Shown here: piece after piece, positions 44,270 to 52,960 of the stretch
Layout: every line of letters begins with the position of its first letter
How positions within the stretch are numbered: position 1 is the first letter of the stretch
Assembly: GCF_042682545.1 (NCBI RefSeq)
Contig: NZ_JBHUHQ010000019.1
Source of the DNA: Ornithinibacillus salinisoli
GTDB taxonomy: Bacteria > Bacillota > Bacilli > Bacillales > Amphibacillaceae
Length of the DNA: 64,000 bases
Strand: one strand, 5' to 3'
The notes under the pieces: model-generated
What the model saw: the letters and a program-made list of their open reading frames with translations, nothing else
The model's database searches: none
What the model was told of the DNA's origin: nothing
Made by a program: the position numbers and the translations under genes

Positions 44270-45073
44270 TTATCCAAAATACACTCTACTTTTTACTAAA
44301 TCCTGAATTTCATTGTTTGCTGCACTTCTCGTATATAACCATATTTCACCTAGGTTGGATGTAGGTTGTCGGTCAACCTGCAAGGGTGTGACAAACCAAC
44401 CATATGCTGGTGCACTTGCATTTGTGGAGATTGCTCGCTCATTTGTGACGACAAAACCAGTTGAATCTCGCACTTGATAAAGAACAACACCCTCGAAGGC
44501 ACGTCCCCATCCTGCCAAACGAAGCCCACCCCATACAACAGTTCCTGGTAGTGGAGAAGCTATAGCAATATTTTGCGAGCTTGGTAGTGGTATGATTAAG
44601 GAAAAGTTTGGCCATATCGTGTCGGGAGCAAATCCCAGCCTCCTCCAGTTAGCACTTAATATTGCATGCAATGAAACCCCAAAACGGCTGGCTACTTCGT
44701 TTAGTGTATCTTCTGGCTCTACATTGTAAATAAATGCAGGTACCTGTAATCGTTGCCCTGCAATAATAAGGTTAAAATTCCCTAACTGATTAATACCAGC
44801 AACCAAGTCTGTATGAGCAGAAAAGCGCTGTGCAATAGTATATAATGTATCACCTGGTGCCACTACATAAAATGTACTCGTAATTGAAGTTGTGTTTGTA
44901 GGAACAACTAATATCTGTCCAGGGGAAAGCAGATTAGGATCGGTAACAGGGGGCTTCAAGTAATTGCTGTGAATAATAGCCTGAATGTCACTTGAAAACA
45001 TGGAAGCAATAGAATGCAAGTTATCCCCTGGTTGAACCGTATAAATAACGTGAGAATCGGTCGAAATACTCAA
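44270..45073 (-). CDS. Triple LysM protein with Gmad2-like domain
   Basis: About 267 residues with three LysM peptidoglycan- or spore-cortex-binding modules: TVQPGDNLHSIASMF (~5-50), VVAPGDTLYTIAQRF (~68-112) and NVEPEDTLNEVASRF (~115-165). A C-terminal Gmad2-type immunoglobulin-like domain follows (IAIASPLPGTVVWGGLRLAGWG). There is no signal peptide, which suits a protein deployed on the forespore surface from the mother cell. GGAGAGG overlaps the first codons of the longest frame, so one of the TTGs at 45076 or 45073 is the likely start. A spore-associated role is inference. Confidence 0.85.
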   Translation of the reverse strand: MSISTDSHVIYTVQPGDNLHSIASMFSSDIQAIIHSNYLKPPVTDPNLLSPGQILVVPTNTTSITSTFYVVAPGDTLYTIAQRFSAHTDLVAGINQLGNFNLIIAGQRLQVPAFIYNVEPEDTLNEVASRFGVSLHAILSANWRRLGFAPDTIWPNFSLIIPLPSSQNIAIASPLPGTVVWGGLRLAGWGRAFEGVVLYQVRDSTGFVVTNERAISTNASAPAYGWFVTPLQVDRQPTSNLGEIWLYTRSAANNEIQDLVKSRVYFG

Positions 45074-45088
45074 CAATATCCTCTCCAA

Positions 45089-45555
45089 AAATGAATTTTA
45101 ATTTTATAATATGCAACTAATGGGTAAATGTACTTTCTGATAAGATAATATTGTAACAAGACTATGAGATAAAAAAATATATACGTGTGCGGAAAGGTTT
45201 TCCGGTGCGTGACAGGAATTATTAATATTTATCGGGTCTTTGGAATATTAAGTGGGATTGCTATTTAATAGTTTAGTAGCAGTTGGGCTATAAATCGGAT
45301 TATTTGGTGGATAATTAAATCAAACAATAGTACGAACTAGGATGTCTACTAATACAAGTGATACGATAGACAATTAATAAAATTCTTGCGTAACTAAGTT
45401 GGTTGTTATGAAAAATAAGAAAGTTAATATAAATAATATTAATTTTTTTGATAATCCTAAAATAGATGCTACTTCTTGCACACATTTAAATTGCAATATA
45501 TTAGTATATTAAGGGTTAACCTTTAATTAAGTATAAAAAATTGAGAGGTGAATAT
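45089..45555. other. AT-rich intergenic stretch
   Basis: About 465 bp with no supported gene. A short GGAAA/TTTCC hairpin lies near 45190-45205. No promoter could be assigned with confidence. Confidence 0.45.
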
Positions 45556-46353
45556 ATGAAAATCGTATTTAAAAGCTTCGCTATCTTTTTTAGTATTATG
45601 TTATCCGTAGGAACAATTAATACAGTCAACGCAGAGAGTCGAACAATAACAGAACTAAAAACAAATTTATTCCAGAATGAAAAATTCTTGAATCTAAAGC
45701 TTATATCTCAAAATGGAACAAATGAGTTTATTTTAGAACAAACCATTAATTATGACGGCAATGAACCTTTAATACTAAAAAATTCAGAATTTAATAACAT
45801 AACAATGTTTAACCAAGCCGGAAAAGCCGTTATCGCTAAAAAGTTCGATTACGATAAAATAAGAATAGATAAAAAAGGTGGAATGAAGAAACAAGTAGTG
45901 AAGTTTAAGATTCCAGATGGAACTTACAAAGTGAAATTAAGTGAAAACCATGATATAAAAATGAAAGGAAACATATTTAATTCAAGAGGGAATCAGTTAT
46001 TATTTTTAGATATAGAAAATGGAGAAGGTAAGATTGTTAGAAATTCTAATGAAGAATTTTTTAAAAATATACACCAAACATTAAAACAAGCAGGTATAAA
46101 TGATCTTCAGGAATACAATTTATACTATATGGATGATCTAAATAGAATTGACAAATTTGCAGAGATTCCGGTAAGTTACTGGAAAAAAATAAATTCTTCT
46201 ATAAAAGAAGGAGATATTATTTCCATCTTCCTTTTTAAACAAAATGAAGGTATCGTTTTACATTTTGACGGAGATAAAATAAAATCTAAACATAAATTTG
46301 TAAACAAAGATAATAAATGGTTTTTGAATAGTACAATTGATTCTCGTGGTTAA
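45556..46353 (+). CDS. Secreted protein of unknown function
   Basis: A 265-residue protein with a clear signal peptide (KIVFKSFAIFFSIMLSV, cleavage likely after TVNA). The mature part is lysine-rich and beta-prone, without cysteines or recognised motifs. I choose the ATG at 45556 since GAGAGGTG lies 6 bp upstream. It is followed by a strong terminator. Composition is more AT- and Lys/Asn-rich than neighbours, hinting at transfer along with the nearby accessory segment; this is a weak inference. Confidence 0.75.
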   Translation: MKIVFKSFAIFFSIMLSVGTINTVNAESRTITELKTNLFQNEKFLNLKLISQNGTNEFILEQTINYDGNEPLILKNSEFNNITMFNQAGKAVIAKKFDYDKIRIDKKGGMKKQVVKFKIPDGTYKVKLSENHDIKMKGNIFNSRGNQLLFLDIENGEGKIVRNSNEEFFKNIHQTLKQAGINDLQEYNLYYMDDLNRIDKFAEIPVSYWKKINSSIKEGDIISIFLFKQNEGIVLHFDGDKIKSKHKFVNKDNKWFLNSTIDSRG

Positions 46354-46360
46354 ACATGAC

Positions 46361-46396
46361 GATAGCCCATACTATTTTTAAATGGTATGGGCTATC
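46361..46396 (+). terminator. Terminator of the secreted-protein gene
   Basis: GATAGCCCATAC pairs perfectly with GTATGGGCTATC around a T-rich loop; followed by GGTTAATCTTTTT. Confidence 0.8.
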
Positions 46397-46471
46397 GGTT
46401 AATCTTTTTGTTATTCTGTTAAATGATTCAAATCCTCAATGGATTCTGGACGTCTTTTGTGAAAAATCTTT

Positions 46472-46717
46472 TTAGTCAGATGTATAATCCTCATTTATGG
46501 AATACGATAATACGTCTGCTTCTTTGTCCCAATCAACCTTAACTTCAACCATTTTACCTTCAGCGTTATTGATTACAAAGCTAGGGTTACCATGTTCACC
46601 TGCATTTTTTACTTGTTCTTCAAATTTTTCTTTCACATTTTCTCCAAATAAATCATTTAATAATTCGATTGCTTGTTCACGTTTTAAGTTCCTCATCTTA
46701 TCACTTATCTCCATCAT
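46472..46717 (-). CDS. Hypothetical 81-residue protein
   Basis: Small acidic protein (RNLKREQAIELLNDLFGENV..., VEVKVDWDKEADVLSYSI) without known motifs. Its start overlaps the end of the YpzI-type gene by 17 bp if the ATG at 46717 is used. An ATG at 46696 behind GGAG is an alternative that would begin 5 bp past the upstream stop codon. Either way it is probably translated together with that gene. Function unknown. Confidence 0.65.
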   Translation of the reverse strand: MMEISDKMRNLKREQAIELLNDLFGENVKEKFEEQVKNAGEHGNPSFVINNAEGKMVEVKVDWDKEADVLSYSINEDYTSD

Positions 46718-46841
46718 TTAATCTTCTGGCTTCTTCTGGACTAGACATCTTCGTTGACCCTTTATAACGAAGGCCCACATCACGGTCTGATTCTACTCGA
46801 CCACTTTCTCGTAACTTTTTTTCTTGACGATCTTTTCCCAT
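46701..46841 (-). CDS. YpzI-family small protein (46 residues)
   Basis: Found by reading back from AGGAGGTG at 46854-46847. The product starts MGKDRQEKKLRESGRVESDR and has the late motif SPEEARRLN, the layout I recall for the YpzI family of tiny hydrophilic Bacillaceae proteins. There is no membrane segment or cysteine. Function of the family is unknown; several such proteins are spore-associated. It overlaps the downstream gene at its 3' end. Confidence 0.75.
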   Translation of the reverse strand: MGKDRQEKKLRESGRVESDRDVGLRYKGSTKMSSPEEARRLNDGDK

Positions 46842-46966
46842 CTATTCAGCACCTCCTATTGTTAACATGAGTTTTTTACAAAGATTTATTCATACGTAAC
46901 GATTCTACAAAAAACAACTGAATAAAAAAGTTTTCGTATTCTTGAGTAATCAAACAAAAATAACAT

Positions 46967-47095
46967 GTGGAGACTACAATTTATGCAATACTTCAGCAGC
47001 AAATGCACTATTCAACGCTAGTCAATCAAGCTGAAAAATAAGAAACAAAGGCTGTGGAAATTTTAGAAGAAATGGTAGCTCTACTACATAGTTAA
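46967..47095 (+). pseudogene. Possible small gene broken by an in-frame stop
   Basis: Reading from GTG 46967 gives a helical peptide (IYAILQQQMHYSTLVNQAEK) to a TAA at 47039-47041. The same frame then continues for 17 codons (ETKAVEILEEMVALLHS) to TAA. The two halves look like one small helical protein interrupted by a single stop. There is no good ribosome-binding site. No other feature was found in 46860-47190. Confidence 0.25.
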
Positions 47096-47194
47096 TACAT
47101 AGAGATTGGTTTTCAAGCTCTTTTTTCTTGTATAATGTTTCATTGATTAGAAGAGGCTTAATAATAAGGATAATCATATATGGGGGGACGTTAA

Positions 47195-47941
47195 ATGTGG
47201 TATGCAATCATGTGGGGAACTATCGCGGCGTCGGCAACATTACTAGGTGCATTACTTGTTTTGAAATTCGCTATACCAAAACGAGTCATAGCCTTCATTA
47301 TGGCTCTTGGTACAGGTGCATTAATTGGGGCAACAACATATGAATTGTTGGAGGATGCGGTGAAATTTAGTGGATTTCGAGAAATTGCCATTGGATTCCT
47401 AGGTGGAGCTTTAATTTTCACTATTTTGGATATCGTTGTTACTCGTACTGGTGGGCATAAACGAAAAAGATCGGAGCGTGGTAACGACAATTCATCCAAT
47501 AAAGAAGATAAATCAGGTTCTGGATTAGGTATTTTTATTGGCACAGTAATGGATACATTACCGGAATCAGCAATGATTGGAATGAGTTTATTTAGTGGCG
47601 GGAGCGTAAGTTTGGCTTTAGTAATATCAATTTTTATTAGTAATTTGCCAGAAGGAATATCAAGTACGGTAGGATTACAAAAGAGTGGATATTCCAAGAA
47701 AAAGATAATTTTCCTATGGGCTTTAGTTGTCTTCTTCTCTGCATTGAGTTCCTGGGGAGGAGCGTTACTTGAATCAGCATCTGATAGCATCAAAGCGATT
47801 ATGAGTGCATTTGCCGGTGGTGCAATAATAGCAATGGTCGCCTCCACCATGATGCCAGAGGCTTATAAAGAAGGTGGGCCGACTGTCGGATTTATCACCG
47901 CAATTGGTTTATTTATATCTTTGTTTTTGCATCATTTGTAA
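47195..47941 (+). CDS. ZIP-family metal transporter
   Basis: A 248-residue polytopic protein (about eight helices) of the ZIP type. Metal-site motifs are DTLPESAMIGM in helix IV and SNLPEGISSTVG in helix V, with MMPEAYKEGG later. The usual helix IV histidine is replaced by Pro-Glu combinations, as in some bacterial ZIPs that move several divalent ions. A variable cytosolic loop rich in Lys, Arg, His and Ser separates helices III and IV. The ATG follows TGGGGGGA. Direction and metal are not certain; zinc or similar import is likely. Confidence 0.85.
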   Translation: MWYAIMWGTIAASATLLGALLVLKFAIPKRVIAFIMALGTGALIGATTYELLEDAVKFSGFREIAIGFLGGALIFTILDIVVTRTGGHKRKRSERGNDNSSNKEDKSGSGLGIFIGTVMDTLPESAMIGMSLFSGGSVSLALVISIFISNLPEGISSTVGLQKSGYSKKKIIFLWALVVFFSALSSWGGALLESASDSIKAIMSAFAGGAIIAMVASTMMPEAYKEGGPTVGFITAIGLFISLFLHHL

Positions 47942-48057
47942 TGATGTGGATGAGCCGGTAACTTTAACCTGAATATAACGAGCAAGTAAACCCCTGCTGA
48001 TTGAAGTTTTACTTTATATTGTATAATTAGTTACAAATATAATAGAGGGGGTACGGT

Positions 48058-48570
48058 TTGTTAAAAAAGTTTCGAAAAAAGAGGCAAAGTGATATCGAAT
48101 TCGTACGAGAAGATGTAAATGTAGAAGAGTTAAATATAGATGAAATACATGTAGAAGAATTAAAAACAGAAGCTGAAAATATGGAAGAATCAACTATTCG
48201 ACAGCATGAACAGCATTTTTCTGATGAAAGATTATGGAAAAAATTACATAAAAGTGCGAAGAAAGCTGGTTCATCAGTGATATATGCTGTTTTAATTCTG
48301 TACTTCACATTGCAAAAGCCAGAAATACCATTGAAAGTGAAAGCTACCATTGCAGGTGCATTAGGTTACTTTATACTTCCAATAGACTTAATTCCAGATG
48401 TTGCTTTAGGTGTAGGGTATATTGATGATTTAGGTGTAATCACTGCAGCCTTATTTCAAGTAGCAATCCATATTGATGAGGGTATCAAAAAGCAGGCAAA
48501 GGATAAGATGAAAGATTGGTTTGGAGAAAATATCGATACCTCTGAAATAGATGAAAAAATAAAAATTTGA
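48058..48570 (+). CDS. DUF1232 (YkvA-like) membrane protein
   Basis: A 170-residue protein whose C-terminal part has the DUF1232 signature (AGALGYFILPIDLIPDVALGVGYIDDLGVI), a membrane-inserted motif of unknown function. The N-terminal 65 residues are very acidic and contain a repeated VEEL/IDEI pattern. The start is TTG at 48058 behind AGAGGGGG. It stands alone and is followed by a terminator. Confidence 0.88.
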   Translation: MLKKFRKKRQSDIEFVREDVNVEELNIDEIHVEELKTEAENMEESTIRQHEQHFSDERLWKKLHKSAKKAGSSVIYAVLILYFTLQKPEIPLKVKATIAGALGYFILPIDLIPDVALGVGYIDDLGVITAALFQVAIHIDEGIKKQAKDKMKDWFGENIDTSEIDEKIKI

Positions 48571-48677
48571 TTTAGAGAGCCATACAACCTTGGGACAAGT
48601 AAAGTACCATTTAGGTAGTAACCTAAATGGTTCGTATAAAGAGATACTAATAAAAACGAGAGCTATTAATAACGGAG

Positions 48678-48732
48678 AAGCCCTGTTATACAAGTTTCTA
48701 TAATTTGTATAATTGGGCTTGTTTATTTTTTT
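48678..48732 (+). terminator. Terminator after the DUF1232 gene
   Basis: AAGCCC-TG-TTATACAA pairs with TTGTATAA-TT-GGGCTT, followed by GTTTATTTTTTT. Confidence 0.82.
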
Positions 48733-48823
48733 ATTTAATTCACCAATAATCTAAGCATGGTATACTACATATTCCATCCATTTTTTAAAATAATCTCTTG
48801 CTATTATAACCATCTTGTGTAAA

Positions 48824-48845
48824 TATATGTGTAAAGACACATGTA
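48824..48845. promoter_or_regulatory. 22-bp palindrome upstream of nadC, candidate operator
   Basis: TATATGTGT-AAAG-ACACATGTA: the 9-bp arms match at eight positions. It lies 105 bp ahead of the nadC start. It could bind a repressor of NAD synthesis or salvage genes (for example a NiaR/YrxA-type protein), but I cannot confirm its motif from memory. The rest of 48733-48949 shows no clear promoter. Confidence 0.5.
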
Positions 48846-48949
48846 ATTACTTAATAATAAATTTATAATCAGAAGTAGGCGAAGTAGGTGTTTTATGTGA
48901 ATGATTTCACAAATGGTTTTTGGAAAAACAATGATAAGGAGTTAAAGCT

Positions 48950-49795
48950 ATGAATCAAATAAAATTACGGAAGATGCTACAATCCTTTTTACTAGAGGAT
49001 ATTGGCGAGCAAGATATAACTAGTAACGCCATTTTTCCACTTGATGAAGTCGGAAAAGGATTATTGATTGCAAAAGAAGACGGTATTTTTTGTGGTGTTG
49101 AAATAATTAAAGAGGCTTATCATTTACTTGACCCCCAAATAGAGATTAATGTTCATTATACTGATGGGAGCCGAATTAGTTCTGGGGATGTGATTGGAGA
49201 AGTTTTTGGTCCTATTGCTCATTTACTCACAGGGGAACGAGTGATACTGAATATCATCCAAAGAATGAGTGGGATTGCAACAATGACCAATCGATGCGTG
49301 GAGCAACTAAATGATCCATCGATTCAAATTTGTGATACCCGAAAAACGGCACCGGGATTACGAATGCTAGATAAATATGCTGTTGTCACAGGTGGAGGGA
49401 AAAACCATCGGCATGGCTTGTATGATGGGGTAATGATTAAGGATAATCATATTTCATTTTGTGGATCCATAACCAAAGCCGTGCAAAACATTCATAGTAA
49501 TATTGGACATATGGTAAAAGTGGAAGTGGAAACGGAGACAAAGGAAGAAGTTTTAGAAGCAGTTGAAGCAGGTGCAGATGTCATTATGTTTGACAATCGT
49601 AGTCCAGAAGAGATTAAGGAGTTTCAGGAGCTTGTCCCAGATTCTATTGTTACTGAGGCATCTGGGGGAATTGATCTCGACAGTTTACCTACTTATGCAG
49701 GTACAGGAGTCAATTATATTTCTTTAGGTTTTTTAACACATTCTGTTAAAGCACTTGATATTAGTTTACAAGTTAAAGAGGGGAATAAAAAATGA
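48950..49795 (+). CDS. nadC: Quinolinate phosphoribosyltransferase NadC
   Basis: Converts quinolinate and PRPP to nicotinate mononucleotide, CO2 and PPi in NAD synthesis. The 281-residue protein has LLTGERVILNIIQRMSGIAT, DTRKTAPGLRMLDKYAV, GGGKNHRHGLYDGVMIKDNH and the acidic KVEVETETKEE and VIMFDN motifs that form the QPRTase active site. The ATG follows AAGGAG. It is not next to nadA or nadB; instead it overlaps a TRAP-transporter binding protein by 4 bp. A ModD-type paralog is the main alternative. Confidence 0.88.
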   Translation: MNQIKLRKMLQSFLLEDIGEQDITSNAIFPLDEVGKGLLIAKEDGIFCGVEIIKEAYHLLDPQIEINVHYTDGSRISSGDVIGEVFGPIAHLLTGERVILNIIQRMSGIATMTNRCVEQLNDPSIQICDTRKTAPGLRMLDKYAVVTGGGKNHRHGLYDGVMIKDNHISFCGSITKAVQNIHSNIGHMVKVEVETETKEEVLEAVEAGADVIMFDNRSPEEIKEFQELVPDSIVTEASGGIDLDSLPTYAGTGVNYISLGFLTHSVKALDISLQVKEGNKK

Positions 49796-50823
49796 GAGTT
49801 CTAGATAGAATCCAACAAGATATTCACTACGTGTTATTCATCCTTATCATCGCAATTGGATTAGTAGGATTAGTTGCTTGTAGCGAATCTGATGATGATT
49901 CAAAAGCAAAAGATGATACGTCATTACAAACAACCATCATTGGGGGACGTACTGGTGGTGCGTGGTCAGTGTTTACGGAAGGAATAGCAGAATCGATTCG
50001 CAGGGAAAATGAACATGCAGTTATTACGGTTGAACCAGGTGGAATCGTAGAAAACCCACCTACTGTTGGGACAAATAAAATCCCTTATGGATTAAGTTAT
50101 ACGATGACAGCTTATGCTGCGTATAAAGGTGAAGAACCATATGATCAAGCCTATGAGGATATTCGAGCTGTAAGTGTCGTGATTCCGGCTAACTACTATC
50201 AATTTATAGTAAGGGCAGATGCAGCATATGACTCATTGGATGAAATGATAGAAAAACAGATTCCATTTCGATTGGCTGTAGACCAAAAAGGATCTGCAGG
50301 AGAGATTATAACTAGGAATATATTACAAGCATATGGCGTTACGTATGAGGATATTATTTCCTGGGGTGGTTCTGTTGACCATTTAGGTGGAACAAAAACA
50401 TTTGAATTAATGGCTGATAACCGAATGGATGCTACTGGAGATGCGGTGTCAGTACCTTCAAGTGATATTATTGAAGCTGCAACCACAATGGACCTTAAAC
50501 TTTTTTCGCTGAATCAGGAAATTATTCAAACGGTGTCAGACAAGTTAGGCTTGGAAGCGGGAAAAATTAGAGCGGGAAGTTATAATTTTTTAGAACAAGA
50601 TATTGATACTGTCAATACGCCATCAATTTTACTAGTGCATAAGGATGTATCCGTGGATGAAGTTTATCAAGTGACGAAATCTATATATGAAAACCTGGAT
50701 TACTTAGGATCCGTCCATGAAGAATTTAAAAACTTAACAGATGAAAATATAACAGATGTTGGCAGTGTTCCCCTTCACCCTGGTGCTGAGAAATTTTTCA
50801 AGGAAATGGGATTATTGGATTAG
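49792..50823 (+). CDS. TAXI-family TRAP substrate-binding lipoprotein
   Basis: A 343-residue extracytoplasmic solute receptor. A signal sequence (VLFILIIAIGLVG) leads to the lipobox LVAC, giving a lipidated cysteine at about residue 30. TTIIGGRTGGAWSVFTEGIAESI is the TAXI-family N-terminal signature. The start ATG overlaps the nadC stop (ATGA) and has AGAGGGG upstream. The permease gene follows after 59 bp. TAXI receptors bind organic acids such as glutamate; the fused genetic context with nadC suggests a pyridine carboxylate, which is inference. Confidence 0.9.
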   Translation: MRVLDRIQQDIHYVLFILIIAIGLVGLVACSESDDDSKAKDDTSLQTTIIGGRTGGAWSVFTEGIAESIRRENEHAVITVEPGGIVENPPTVGTNKIPYGLSYTMTAYAAYKGEEPYDQAYEDIRAVSVVIPANYYQFIVRADAAYDSLDEMIEKQIPFRLAVDQKGSAGEIITRNILQAYGVTYEDIISWGGSVDHLGGTKTFELMADNRMDATGDAVSVPSSDIIEAATTMDLKLFSLNQEIIQTVSDKLGLEAGKIRAGSYNFLEQDIDTVNTPSILLVHKDVSVDEVYQVTKSIYENLDYLGSVHEEFKNLTDENITDVGSVPLHPGAEKFFKEMGLLD

Positions 50824-50882
50824 GGTTGTCTCAATCATAGGAAAGTATATCAGCATTGTTATTTCTAAAGGAGTGATGGGAC

Positions 50883-52826
50883 ATGAAGATCAATAGAGTA
50901 GCAAGTTGGTTTAAAGAAGGGAATAAACGAGATTTATCAGGGAATCATAGTAAAGTTGTTGCTGTTGCAGCATTCTCTTTATCTCTTTTTCAAATTTGGT
51001 CTGTTGTATGGGGTAAATTAGATCCAATAAATCAAATGGCTGTGCATGTGTCATTCATTTTGGTAGTTACCTTTTTGCTATATGGTTATTCGAAAAAGCT
51101 ATCAAGTCATGTTCCTTCGATAATAGATTATTTTTTTACTATTCTTGCTTTTGGAGCGGGTATATATTTTACGCTTCATGCAGAACGTATTGCTACCCGA
51201 ATACCAATTTTAGACTCATTGACTTATCTAGATATCTTTTTTGGATTAGTATTCGTGTTATTGAGTATAGAGGCGGCACGGAGGACAATTGGATTTCCTA
51301 TTATAATGATTATTATAGTAGGTGTTAGTTATGCTTTATGGGGGCATCTCCTGCATGGCCAATGGAATCATCGGGAATTATTACCGATTGAATTTTTGGA
51401 TGAATTAGCCTATAGCTATAATGGTCTTTGGGGTTCACCGATAGCAGTGGCAGCTTCCTTCGTATTTATGTTTCTTCTGTTTGGTGTCTTTTTACAAAAA
51501 GTCGGTGCAGGAGAGTTTTTCTTTAAATTGTCAACGGCACTTGCGGGCAGGTCAAAAGGTGGAGCAGCTAAAGTAGCTGTTCTTGCTAGTGCGTTTTTTG
51601 GCTCTATTTCAGGCAGTCCGACAGCGAACGTTGTTACAACTGGAGCATTTACGATTCCAGTGAGTAAAAAAACTGGTTATAAGTCATCCTTTGCTGCTGC
51701 GGTAGAAGCGGCTGCCTCAACTGGTGGTAGTATATTACCTCCAATTATGGGATCATCCGCTTTCTTAATGGCAGCAGTAACCGAATTATCATATGGTGCA
51801 ATTGTCATTGCTGCCATCATTCCAGGAATCCTGTATTATTTGTCCTTATTAACGCTAGTACACTTTGAAGCATTGCGTTTAGATTTGCCACGTGCAGCTA
51901 AGGAGGATATCCCTCGTTTAAAGGAAGTTTGGAAAGAAGGATGGTATTATGTTATTCCCATTTTTGTTTTAATCTTTTTTCTAATGCAAGGGTATAGTGC
52001 TTCAAGGACTGGTTTTTATGGAATTCTTTCCATCATTGTAGTTAGCTGGTTTCGTAAAAATACGCGAATGGGGATCAGAGAGATTGTTGATGCCATGGTA
52101 GCAGGTGCAAAATCTTCTATTCCGATTACAACCGCATGTGCAGCGGCTGGGCTAGTTATTGCTAGTATAATGTCCACTGGACTTGGAGGAAAGTTAACTA
52201 GTATTGTACTAAGCTTTACAGAAGGGATGCTTATTCCTACGTTGCTATTAGTTATGCTTATTTGCATCATTTTAGGAATGGGGATGCCAGTAGCTGCTGC
52301 CTATATTTTAACCGCCATGTTAGCTGCCCCTGCATTAATTGAGTTGGGTGTTTCCGTTTTGGCAGCTCATATGTTTATCGTGTATTTTTCCATTTTTTCT
52401 GCAATTACTCCTCCAGTTGCTGTGGCCGCATTTGCTGCGGCAGGGATAGCTGATGTTAATCTGAACCGAGTAGGATTTGAGGCTATTCGATTAGGTTTAG
52501 TTGGTTTTATTGTTCCATTTATGTTTGTATTTGAACCTGCATTACTTATGAATGGTTCTTTTGATCAAATCTTGCTTTCATTTTTCACATCAGTAATTGG
52601 TGTTATTGTGCTGGCAGCTGGATTAATTGGATGGCTACGAACGAGAACATCCATATTTGAACGGATTTTGCTAATTGGAAGTGGAATGATGTCTTTGTAT
52701 CCAGGTATGTTATCAGATGGAGTTGGAGTAGCAGGTGTTTTGCTAGTTTTATTTCTTCAAAAGCGATCGATAATTTGGATACCAAGGATGTCAAGAAGAG
52801 TATCTCAGAAAATGTCTCATAAATAA
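50883..52826 (+). CDS. TRAP transporter fused 4TM/12TM permease
   Basis: A 647-residue membrane protein combining the small DctQ-like and large DctM-like subunits, as is usual for TAXI-TRAP systems. Signatures are FGSISGSPTANVVTTGAFTIP, AAASTGGSILPPIMGSSAF, LGMGMPVAAAYILTAMLAAPAL and FFSAITPPVAVAAFAAAGIA-like sequence (here SIFSAITPPVAVAAFAA). It drives substrate uptake with an ion gradient, often Na+, which fits a salt-loving host. AAAGGAGTG precedes the ATG. It is the third gene of nadC-TAXI-permease. Confidence 0.93.
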   Translation: MKINRVASWFKEGNKRDLSGNHSKVVAVAAFSLSLFQIWSVVWGKLDPINQMAVHVSFILVVTFLLYGYSKKLSSHVPSIIDYFFTILAFGAGIYFTLHAERIATRIPILDSLTYLDIFFGLVFVLLSIEAARRTIGFPIIMIIIVGVSYALWGHLLHGQWNHRELLPIEFLDELAYSYNGLWGSPIAVAASFVFMFLLFGVFLQKVGAGEFFFKLSTALAGRSKGGAAKVAVLASAFFGSISGSPTANVVTTGAFTIPVSKKTGYKSSFAAAVEAAASTGGSILPPIMGSSAFLMAAVTELSYGAIVIAAIIPGILYYLSLLTLVHFEALRLDLPRAAKEDIPRLKEVWKEGWYYVIPIFVLIFFLMQGYSASRTGFYGILSIIVVSWFRKNTRMGIREIVDAMVAGAKSSIPITTACAAAGLVIASIMSTGLGGKLTSIVLSFTEGMLIPTLLLVMLICIILGMGMPVAAAYILTAMLAAPALIELGVSVLAAHMFIVYFSIFSAITPPVAVAAFAAAGIADVNLNRVGFEAIRLGLVGFIVPFMFVFEPALLMNGSFDQILLSFFTSVIGVIVLAAGLIGWLRTRTSIFERILLIGSGMMSLYPGMLSDGVGVAGVLLVLFLQKRSIIWIPRMSRRVSQKMSHK

Positions 52827-52960
52827 TCCATTAAAACGTTTCTTATTGGGGAGTCATTCCTAAGTAGACGCTGTTATTTCTTGCTAAACTGACATTTGCT
52901 ATAAATTCCCGACTATATTAAAATTGATAATTGTGATTTACACACCGAAAGGATTTTTAC

